A stretch of 5,096 nucleotides of DNA from the NCBI GenBank assembly GCA_018607545.1, contig JABBBF010000156.1:1-5096 (forward strand). The letters run 5' to 3'. A program made the translations under genes and the position numbers. A model generated the notes under the pieces. That model ran no database searches. It saw only the letters and a program-made list of their open reading frames with translations, and had not been told where the DNA came from. Origin of the DNA: SAR92 clade bacterium (lineage in GTDB: Bacteria; Pseudomonadota; Gammaproteobacteria; Pseudomonadales; Porticoccaceae). Positions 1 to 5,096 of the stretch are shown one piece after another; positions within the stretch are counted from its first letter, which is position 1; each line of letters starts with the position of its first letter.

Positions 1-668
1 ACAGCGGTTACAGCGCATGGTTAAAGCGCGACCTGTTACTGGCCTATCGCCGTCGTGGTGAAGCCGCCAGCCCGCTAATATTTTTTGTGATGGTCTCGAC
101 CCTGATACCGCTGGTGTTAACCCCTGAATCGACACGACTGGCAGAAGTTGCCGCCGGGATGATCTGGGTAATGGCACTGCTGGCAACCCTGCTATCAGTG
201 GATGGTTTATTTGCCAGCGATTACCAGGATGGCTCATTGGAGCAGCTGTTAATTTCACCGCAGTTACTGCCGATGCCGCTATTGGGTAAAATTACCGCCC
301 ACTGGCTGACCACCGGGTTACCGCTGACGCTGGCTTCCCCGCTGTTGGGACTGATGCTGTCACTGCCGGCCACGGGATATCTGCCAATGCTCTGCAGCCT
401 TGCCCTTGGCACCGCCTGTTTTAGCCTGACTGGTGCAGTGGGAGCAGCTTTGACTGTATCGCTGCGCAAGGGTGGACTGCTGTTGTCACTGCTGGTAATG
501 CCAATGTATATGCCAGTGATTATTTTTGGCACAGCGACCATCACCTATGCCATTGATGGGCTTAACTGGCTGCCACCACTGGCCATACTGGGGGCGCTAT
601 TTGCCGCCTCTGTCGCACTTTGCCCACTGGCTGCGGCCGGTGCGCTGCGCATTACTAGCGCCAATTAG
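1..668 (+). CDS. ccmB: Heme exporter protein CcmB, ABC transporter membrane subunit (5' partial)
   Basis: CcmB is the integral inner-membrane subunit of the CcmAB transporter, whose ATP hydrolysis releases heme-loaded CcmE from the CcmC-CcmD complex. The reading frame is open from base 3 and gives 221 visible residues. The family is about 220 residues long (E. coli 220), so only a few N-terminal residues are missing. The GTG/ATG at 87-92 is not the start: the upstream in-frame codons read SGYSAWLKRDLLLAYRRRGE, which matches the usual CcmB N-terminus before the first membrane segment, and they contain no start codon. Family signatures, numbered from the first visible codon, are DYQDGSLEQLL (73-83), GKITAHWLTTGLPL (95-108) and LRKGGLLLS (154-162), followed by a hydrophobic C-terminus ending ALRITSAN. 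The protein is rich in membrane segments, about six as expected. It ends in TAG, 14 nt before ccmC. The partner ATPase ccmA is expected just upstream. The family call is very secure; the true start is not visible. Confidence 0.96.
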   Translation, partial: SGYSAWLKRDLLLAYRRRGEAASPLIFFVMVSTLIPLVLTPESTRLAEVAAGMIWVMALLATLLSVDGLFASDYQDGSLEQLLISPQLLPMPLLGKITAHWLTTGLPLTLASPLLGLMLSLPATGYLPMLCSLALGTACFSLTGAVGAALTVSLRKGGLLLSLLVMPMYMPVIIFGTATITYAIDGLNWLPPLAILGALFAASVALCPLAAAGALRITSAN

Positions 669-670
669 AG

Positions 671-676
671 AAAGGA
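671..676 (+). promoter_or_regulatory. Ribosome binding site of ccmC
   Basis: AAAGGA lies 6 nt before the ATG at 683, in the only intergenic gap of the window (669-682). It is the best Shine-Dalgarno match among the starts seen here and supports the ccmC start. It suggests that ccmC is initiated independently rather than by stop-start coupling to ccmB. This is a visual motif match only. Confidence 0.7.
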
Positions 677-682
677 AAAGAT

Positions 683-1432
683 ATGAGTTGGCAATGGTTT
701 CACCGTCTTGGATCACCGCGCTGGTTTTATCAGACCAGCACGCGCTGGTTGCCCCTGCTCGCCCTGATTGCGGCAGCAGTACTGATCAGTGGACTGGTAT
801 GGGGTCTGGCAATTGCCCCTGCGGACGCCAAACAGGGCAACAGCTTTCGGATTATCTATATCCATGTGCCAGCCTCATTTTTAGCCCTTGCCGGCTACTA
901 CATCATGGCCATCGCCGGAGCCGTAGGCCTGATCTGGAAAATGAAACTCTCGTATATGGTGATGAAATCCGCCGCGCCAATTGGTGCCGCGTTGACATTT
1001 ATTGCACTGATAACAGGCGCTATCTGGGGCAAGCCCACCTGGGGCACCTACTGGGTTTGGGATGCACGCATCACCTCAATGTTAATACTGCTGTTTCTGT
1101 ATCTCGGCGTAATGGCCCTGCAGTACGCCTACCACAGCATTGATGCCGCCAGTAAAGCCGGTGCCATACTGGCCCTGGTGGGCACGGTCAATATTCCGAT
1201 TATTTATAAATCGGTGGACTGGTGGTACACCTTGCATCAGCCCGCCACCATCAAATTTACCTCCGCACCCAGTATGCATATAGATATGTTTCTGCCGCTC
1301 CTGGTAATGATTGTCGGCTTCTATCTTTTTTATGCCGTGGCGCTGATATTACACACCCGCAGCGAGATACTGCGCCGCGAGCGCAAAACTGCCTGGGTGC
1401 GTGAGTTGATAGAGCCCGAGGTGCGGTCATGA
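683..1432 (+). CDS. ccmC: Heme handling protein CcmC (WWD-domain, heme delivery to CcmE)
   Basis: CcmC is an inner-membrane protein of the heme-handling superfamily. It holds heme at the periplasmic face and is needed for its covalent attachment to CcmE. At 249 residues it is the usual size (E. coli 245). The tryptophan-rich WWD motif is complete at residues 115-132 (key part WGTYWVWDARITS). The two axial heme histidines are visible as His61 in YIHVPA and His185 in WWYTLHQ, corresponding to E. coli His60 and His184. Hydrophobic stretches near 22-45, 62-85, 97-114, 131-149, 157-175 and 202-224 fit the six-helix topology, and the C-terminal tail is charged. The ATG at 683 is supported by a well-placed AAAGGA and by the family length. 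Its stop codon overlaps the ccmD start (ATGA). No key residue is missing. Confidence 0.98.
   Translation: MSWQWFHRLGSPRWFYQTSTRWLPLLALIAAAVLISGLVWGLAIAPADAKQGNSFRIIYIHVPASFLALAGYYIMAIAGAVGLIWKMKLSYMVMKSAAPIGAALTFIALITGAIWGKPTWGTYWVWDARITSMLILLFLYLGVMALQYAYHSIDAASKAGAILALVGTVNIPIIYKSVDWWYTLHQPATIKFTSAPSMHIDMFLPLLVMIVGFYLFYAVALILHTRSEILRRERKTAWVRELIEPEVRS
1418..1421 (+). promoter_or_regulatory. Ribosome binding site deciding the ccmD start
   Basis: GAGG lies inside the end of ccmC, 7 nt before the ATG at 1429 and 13 nt before the second in-frame ATG at 1435. The spacing favours 1429, even though many CcmD proteins begin at a residue equivalent to 1435 (MYFASF). This is a short motif, so support is modest. 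Confidence 0.45.
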
Positions 1433-1644
1433 CTATGTACTTTGCGAGTTTTCAAGACCTACTGATCATGGACGGCCACGGTATCTATGTCTGGTCGGCA
1501 GTGATTATTTCACTGCTGGTTCTCGGCTGGCTGATAGTGGCACCCATACTCAGTCGCCGCGCACTGCTTAAAGAGATTGCCAGAGATATTCTCCGCGAGC
1601 GCGCCCGCCAGTCCACATCGACAAATACTCAGAGAGAAAACTAA
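1429..1644 (+). CDS. ccmD: Heme exporter protein CcmD (small membrane subunit)
   Basis: CcmD is a small single-pass inner-membrane protein that binds CcmC and the CcmAB complex. It is required to release holo-CcmE from CcmABC. The 71-residue product is of family size (E. coli 69). The conserved N-terminus MYFASFQDLLIMDGHGIYVW is at residues 3-22, followed by one hydrophobic segment at about 21-42 and then a strongly basic cytoplasmic helix (SRRALLKEIARDILRERAR, 43-61), which is the typical architecture. The ATG at 1429 overlaps the ccmC stop as ATGA and has a GAGG 7 nt upstream. The alternative ATG at 1435 would remove only Met-Thr and gives the start most like the family. The gene ends TAA at 1642-1644, sharing one base with the ccmE start. 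Such short genes are easily missed in annotation, but position and motif make this call secure. Confidence 0.95.
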   Translation: MTMYFASFQDLLIMDGHGIYVWSAVIISLLVLGWLIVAPILSRRALLKEIARDILRERARQSTSTNTQREN

Positions 1645-2168
1645 TGCACCCACTGCGCAAACAGCGCCTCCAGCTGGTTATATTAATTGTTGTCGCCACC
1701 ACTATTGTTGTCGGATTAGTGCTGTATATGCTGCGCGAAAACGGCAACTTCTTCTATACCCCCGAGCAGATTGTTTCCGGTGAAGCGCCACAGAATGTTT
1801 ATCTGCGAGCCGGAGGCATGGTCGTTGACGGCAGTCTAAAACGTGCTGATGATTCACTCTGGGTGCAGTTTCAAATTACCGATGGCATAGACAACTTGAC
1901 TGTCGAATACACCGGCATACTGCCCGATCTATTTACCGAAGGTGAAGCGGCGATAGCCTCAGGAAAAGTTGATGACAATTTAGTTTTGCAGGCTACCCAG
2001 ATACTCGCCAAACATGACGAAAACTACACACCACCAGAAGTCGCTGATGCGATGAATGAAGCCTATCAGCGCAAGCAAGAAGCCCTTAGCGAGCAGTCTA
2101 ATAAAGAATCACTTGATGGCAAAGAGCTTACTGGTCAGAGTAAATATTATATGGATAGCACAGAATGA
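1644..2168 (+). CDS. ccmE: Periplasmic heme chaperone CcmE
   Basis: CcmE is a membrane-anchored periplasmic chaperone that receives heme from CcmC, binds it covalently through a histidine, and passes it to CcmF for ligation to apocytochrome c. The 174-residue product starts with a basic N-terminus (RKQR), then one uncleaved membrane anchor at about 10-29, then an OB-fold domain carrying FYTPEQI (37-43), LRAGGMV (54-60) and GILPDLF (91-97). The heme box LAKHDENYTPPE spans 121-132. His124 is the expected covalent heme ligand and Tyr128 the conserved axial ligand (E. coli His130 and Tyr134). The 6-residue offset comes from a shorter loop after the anchor. The C-terminal tail (about 133-174) is hydrophilic, rich in Glu, Lys and Gln, and likely flexible. 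The start overlaps the ccmD stop as TAATG, with a weak GAGAG at 1632-1636; the stop overlaps ccmF as ATGA. The histidine variant is the classical one, not the Cys-type CcmE of some archaea and sulfate reducers. Confidence 0.98.
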   Translation: MHPLRKQRLQLVILIVVATTIVVGLVLYMLRENGNFFYTPEQIVSGEAPQNVYLRAGGMVVDGSLKRADDSLWVQFQITDGIDNLTVEYTGILPDLFTEGEAAIASGKVDDNLVLQATQILAKHDENYTPPEVADAMNEAYQRKQEALSEQSNKESLDGKELTGQSKYYMDSTE

Positions 2169-4195
2169 CAGCAGAGCTGGGTCACGCAGCGCTTATAGTC
2201 GCACTCTGTCTGGCCGTGGTGCAGGCAGTTGTGCCCATGGTTGGATCATTTGCCGGATACCGCTCCTGGATGCGCCTGGGCCATTCGCTGGCGCTCGGCC
2301 AGTTTGTGATTTTAGCCCTGTCATTTGCCTGTCTGGCCACCGCCTTTCTGCAAGATGACTTCTCCCTGCAGTATGTCGCCAACAACTCCAACACATTGCT
2401 GCCAGATCACTTTAAATTTAGTGCAGTCTGGGGTGCTCACGAGGGATCACTGCTGCTCTGGGCATTAATACTCGCTGGCTGGTCCGCTGCCGTGGCAATC
2501 TACAGCCGCCATCTGCCATTGGTTTTATCGGCGCGGGTACTGTCGATTCTCGGCGCTATCGCCGTGGGTTTTGCACTGTTCTTACTGCTGACCTCCAATC
2601 CTTTTGCCCGCATCCTGCCGGTCTCTCCAGTTGAAGGTGGTGACTTAAACCCACTGTTGCAGGATATTGGCTTGATCGTCCATCCGCCGATGCTCTATAT
2701 GGGCTACGTCGGCTTTTCTGTCCCCTTTGCCTTCGCAGTTGCCGCTTTAATTGGCGGTCAATTCGACAGTGCCTGGGCGCGCTGGTCGCGACCCTGGATC
2801 AACACCGCATGGGTATTTCTCACTATCGGCATCACCCTTGGCAGCTGGTGGGCCTACTACGAATTGGGCTGGGGCGGCTGGTGGTTTTGGGATCCGGTTG
2901 AAAATGCCTCCTTTATGCCATGGCTTGTCGGCACTGCCTTGGTCCACAGTATCTCCGCCACGGAAAAGCGCGGCGTATTCCGCAGCTGGACATTGTTGCT
3001 GGCAATACTAGCCTTCTCCCTAAGCCTGCTCGGAACCTTTCTGGTGCGCTCCGGTGTGTTGACCTCCGTGCATGCTTTCGCCAGTGACCCCGAGCGCGGT
3101 GTGTTTATCCTCGCCTTTTTAGGTCTGGTGGTCGGCGGTTCGCTGTTATTATTTGCCCTGCGTGGCCCGGATATGCAGAGTTATAGCCAGAGTCAGTCAG
3201 GGCATTCAGAGACCGCAAGTTTTAGCGGCTGGTCGCGAGAAATTCATCTGCTGTTCAACAATATACTGCTGGTCACAGCCACGGCGATGATCCTGGTCGG
3301 CACTCTCTACCCACTGATTGCCGATGTCCTGAATATGGGCAAAATCTCCGTAGGCCCGCCGTACTTTAACTTCTTCTTTGTGCCGCTGACTCTCGGTTTA
3401 ATGATTGCCATGGGTTTTGCCGTATTTACCCGCTGGAAAAAAACCGATGCCAAGCTTCTTTGTCAGAAGGGCGTACTGCCAGTGATAGTCAGCCTGACTG
3501 CAGGCTTGATACTGCCACTCTTCTTATCGATGTTTTTTGCTCAGGAAATCTCCTCGGCAAACTACTCAATTGCCGCCGTGATCACAATTGGTGTCAGCTT
3601 CTGGGTTGTAACCATGAGCCTTGAAGATCTCTGGGACAAACTCAGCAATGGCGGCTTTAAAATCCGCAATATTCAAAAACTCTCCGCCAGCTACTGGGGC
3701 ATGCTCTGTGCGCACATAGGGATTGCCGTCTGTGCTCTAGGTGTTGGTCTTAGCACTGTCTACGATGTGCAGAAAGACCTGCGTATGGTGCCCGGAGACA
3801 GTCAGGAAGTTGCCGGTTATGAATTTCACTTCGATCGCCTCGACAATATTCAGGGGCCAAACTACACCGCCAGCCGTGGACAGATATCCGCCTTTAAAAA
3901 CGGCAAACTAATCTCTGTACTCTATCCGGAAAAACGCAATTACAGTGCCCGCAATCAGGTAATGACCGAAGCGGATATAGATGGCAGCCTGAGCCGCGAT
4001 CTCTATGTCTCCCTCGGCGAGCCATTAAAAGGCGATGCCTGGGCGATCCGCCTGCATGTAAAACCCTTTGTGCGCTGTATCTGGCTTGGCGGCCTTATGA
4101 TTAGCCTCGGTGGGTTGCTGGCGGTAATGGATAAGCGCTATCGCCGTCGGCGTCAAAACAACGCAGCAGCCAGCAAACAAAGAGCGGTGGCCTGA
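2165..4195 (+). CDS. ccmF: Cytochrome c heme lyase subunit CcmF
   Basis: CcmF is the large inner-membrane subunit of the heme ligation complex. It takes heme from holo-CcmE and, with CcmH (and CcmI), attaches it to the CXXCH motif of apocytochrome c. At 676 residues it is slightly longer than E. coli CcmF (647). The WWD motif is at 236-253 (WGGWWFWDPVENASFMPW). The conserved histidines are His173 (VHPPMLYMGY), His261 (ALVHSIS), His303 (LTSVHAFASDP) and His517 (WGMLCAHIGIA). These match E. coli His173, His261, His303 and His491, namely the two WWD-heme ligands and the two ligands assigned to the transmembrane heme b. The protein is polytopic throughout, with a large periplasmic domain at about 535-630 (RMVPGDS, LYPEKRNY, MTEADIDGSLSRDLYVSLGE), a last membrane helix near 636-654 and a very basic C-terminal tail. 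The ATG overlaps the ccmE stop (ATGA), and its TGA shares a base with the ccmG ATG. A Ser/Gln-rich stretch at 338-353 looks like a lineage-specific insert. Confidence 0.98.
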   Translation: MTAELGHAALIVALCLAVVQAVVPMVGSFAGYRSWMRLGHSLALGQFVILALSFACLATAFLQDDFSLQYVANNSNTLLPDHFKFSAVWGAHEGSLLLWALILAGWSAAVAIYSRHLPLVLSARVLSILGAIAVGFALFLLLTSNPFARILPVSPVEGGDLNPLLQDIGLIVHPPMLYMGYVGFSVPFAFAVAALIGGQFDSAWARWSRPWINTAWVFLTIGITLGSWWAYYELGWGGWWFWDPVENASFMPWLVGTALVHSISATEKRGVFRSWTLLLAILAFSLSLLGTFLVRSGVLTSVHAFASDPERGVFILAFLGLVVGGSLLLFALRGPDMQSYSQSQSGHSETASFSGWSREIHLLFNNILLVTATAMILVGTLYPLIADVLNMGKISVGPPYFNFFFVPLTLGLMIAMGFAVFTRWKKTDAKLLCQKGVLPVIVSLTAGLILPLFLSMFFAQEISSANYSIAAVITIGVSFWVVTMSLEDLWDKLSNGGFKIRNIQKLSASYWGMLCAHIGIAVCALGVGLSTVYDVQKDLRMVPGDSQEVAGYEFHFDRLDNIQGPNYTASRGQISAFKNGKLISVLYPEKRNYSARNQVMTEADIDGSLSRDLYVSLGEPLKGDAWAIRLHVKPFVRCIWLGGLMISLGGLLAVMDKRYRRRRQNNAAASKQRAVA

Positions 4196-4767
4196 TGAGC
4201 AGTCGTCCTATAAATAGATTAACCCTGTTTGTGCCGTTGCTGATCTGTATAGCACTGGGCGCATTTCTTTTTTCCAGTCTTGGCAAAGATCCCCAGGAGC
4301 TGCCATCAGCCCTTGTAGGCCAGCCGTTTCCGGAATTTTCCCTGGAAGAACTCAACGATCCTCAGCGCCAGCTCAGCAAAGCAGACTTTCGTGGTGACAG
4401 TGAAAATGGTCAGGTGGTATTGGTCAATATCTGGGCCACCTGGTGTTTTGCCTGTCGCATCGAACACCCCTATTTGAATATGCTCACCGAGCAGGGCGTG
4501 GCGATTATCGGTCTCAACTACAAAGACAATCGCCTACTGGCAAAGGAATGGTTAGTTGATCGGGGTGACCCCTACCTATTTAATATTTTTGATCCCCGGG
4601 GAACACTGGGGATCGACCTCGGTGTCTATGGCGCACCGGAAACCTATCTGGTAGATACCAATGGCATTATCCGCCATCGCCGTGTCGGTGTTGTCGACGA
4701 GCGTATCTGGAATAAAGAATTCCGCGACCTCTACAAGCAACTAGTGGACGAAGCCAATGATCAATAA
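4195..4767 (+). CDS. ccmG: Thiol:disulfide interchange protein CcmG (DsbE family)
   Basis: CcmG is a membrane-anchored periplasmic thioredoxin-like reductase that receives electrons from DsbD or CcdA. It helps keep the heme-binding cysteines of apocytochrome c reduced, directly or through CcmH. The 190-residue product has one N-terminal anchor at about 10-28, a short linker, and a thioredoxin fold. The active site WATWCFACRIEHP spans 80-92, with redox cysteines Cys84 and Cys87. The CcmG hallmark GVYGAPETY is at 143-151, with cis-Pro148 opposite the active site and Glu149; the following LVDTNGIIRHRRVG is also typical. NYKDN (108-112) matches the CcmG-specific insert region. The Phe-Ala pair between the cysteines differs from Pro-Thr in E. 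coli. The ATG at 4195 overlaps the ccmF stop as TGATG with only a weak purine-rich signal before it, so coupling to ccmF is likely. The 3' end overlaps ccmH by 11 nt. It is also called dsbE; the operon context and GAPET motif favour CcmG over a general thioredoxin. Confidence 0.97.
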   Translation: MSSRPINRLTLFVPLLICIALGAFLFSSLGKDPQELPSALVGQPFPEFSLEELNDPQRQLSKADFRGDSENGQVVLVNIWATWCFACRIEHPYLNMLTEQGVAIIGLNYKDNRLLAKEWLVDRGDPYLFNIFDPRGTLGIDLGVYGAPETYLVDTNGIIRHRRVGVVDERIWNKEFRDLYKQLVDEANDQ

Positions 4768-5096
4768 GTTTGGCTTCTTGTTTTTATTATTGATCTCCTG
4801 CGACCTGATTGCCGGTGTCGATGTGGTGGATTTTTCTGATGAATCCCTGCGCCCACGCTACCAGCAATTAATTCAAGAACTGCGCTGCCCAAAATGCCAG
4901 AACCAAAACCTCGCTGACTCCAACTCGCCAATCTCTATAGATCTGCGCAGACAGGTGCAACTTCTATTGGAAGAGGGCAAAAGCAACGCTGAGATTAAAA
5001 CCTACCTCAGCGATCGCTACTCGGACTTTATTCTCTATCGACCCCAGGTAAAACAAAATACCTGGGCGCTGTGGCTCGCGCCGATCGTTTTACTGT
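4757..5096 (+). CDS. ccmH: Cytochrome c-type biogenesis protein CcmH (3' partial)
   Basis: CcmH is a membrane-anchored periplasmic thiol oxidoreductase that reduces, or forms a mixed disulfide with, the apocytochrome CXXCH and works with CcmF in heme ligation. There are 113 residues visible before the window ends. Residues 1-19 look like a signal peptide (MINK, then a Phe/Leu core), with a plausible signal peptidase I site after Ala19, aligned with the E. coli cleavage site. The active site LRCPKCQNQNLADSNSPIS is at 42-60 with Cys44 and Cys47. The three-helix domain follows (IDLRRQVQLLLEEGKSNAEI, then YLSDRYSDFILYRP), and a membrane helix begins near 103 (WALWLAPIVLL) at the window edge. The ATG at 4757 lies inside ccmG, overlapping it by 11 nt, with GTGGA at 4744-4748 eight bases upstream. 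The visible part cannot show whether the gene ends soon (short CcmH, with a separate ccmI) or continues into a CcmI-like TPR domain as in E. coli. Confidence 0.96.
   Translation, partial: MINKFGFLFLLLISCDLIAGVDVVDFSDESLRPRYQQLIQELRCPKCQNQNLADSNSPISIDLRRQVQLLLEEGKSNAEIKTYLSDRYSDFILYRPQVKQNTWALWLAPIVLL

Noticed and set aside
87..92. GTG/ATG codons as the start of ccmB.
   Set aside because: The frame is open upstream to the window edge and encodes the expected CcmB N-terminus; starting here would cut off the first conserved segment.
526..1143. A 205-codon open frame spanning the ccmB/ccmC junction in another frame.
   Set aside because: Its product is rich in Arg, His, Cys and Pro with no family resemblance, and it overlaps two well-supported genes. 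It is a shadow frame.
2747..3011. Open frames on both strands within ccmF (minus 2747-2947, plus 2751-3011).
   Set aside because: Both lie wholly inside the conserved WWD region of ccmF, have low-complexity Pro/Gly/Ala products and no plausible ribosome site. They are shadows of ccmF.
4101..4355. Minus-strand open frame of 84 codons across the ccmF/ccmG junction.
   Set aside because: It is antisense to two conserved coding ends, has no recognisable domain and breaks an otherwise strictly co-directional operon.
4591..4614. Perfect 7-bp inverted repeat (GATCCCC / GGGGATC, 10-nt loop), with a second small hairpin GGGG-TGA-CCCC just upstream at 4562-4572, resembling a terminator or operator.
   Set aside because: It lies in the middle of ccmG, encodes the conserved FDPRGTLGIDLGVYG region, and has no T-run after it. 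It is most likely a by-product of the codons.
1..5096. A novel or accessory system hidden in the window.
   Set aside because: Essentially every base belongs to a canonical ccm gene with intact signature residues. There is no unexplained gap, repeat or foreign insertion.

Overview
The window is a continuous, single-strand block of seven cytochrome c maturation (System I, Ccm) genes, all on the + strand: ccmB (5' end outside the window), ccmC, ccmD, ccmE, ccmF, ccmG and ccmH (3' end outside the window). The gene order B-C-D-E-F-G-H matches the classical proteobacterial ccm operon. The sequence relationships (CcmD beginning MYFASF, CcmE with the LAKHDENYTPPE heme box, CcmG with GVYGAPET, CcmH with LRCPKCQNQN) point to a gammaproteobacterium. 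A free-living, possibly marine lineage is plausible from the general look of the proteins, but this is an inference that the window cannot settle.

Layout: 1-668 encodes almost all of the ABC-transporter membrane subunit CcmB. A 14-nt gap holding a good Shine-Dalgarno sequence leads into ccmC (683-1432). From there every junction overlaps: ccmC/ccmD by ATGA, ccmD/ccmE by TAATG, ccmE/ccmF by ATGA, ccmF/ccmG by TGATG, and ccmG/ccmH by 11 nt. There is no non-coding stretch longer than 14 nt, and no promoter, terminator, RNA gene, mobile element, repeat array or CRISPR is visible. The operon's promoter and ccmA should lie upstream, and the rest of ccmH (and perhaps ccmI) downstream.

How the genes work together (known for the family): CcmAB, with CcmC and CcmD, form the complex that loads heme onto CcmE and uses ATP to release it. 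CcmC presents heme through its WWD domain and two histidines, and CcmE binds it covalently through a single histidine. CcmF, with CcmH (and CcmI), takes heme from holo-CcmE and attaches it to the apocytochrome CXXCH. CcmG and CcmH are the thiol-redox arm that keeps the apocytochrome cysteines reduced. Every catalytic or heme-binding residue I looked for is present, so the visible part looks intact and functional.

I see no previously undescribed system here. The points worth a second look are small: a lipobox-like motif in the CcmH signal peptide, a Phe-Ala dipeptide in the CcmG active site, a Ser/Gln-rich insert in CcmF, and the chain of overlapping starts.
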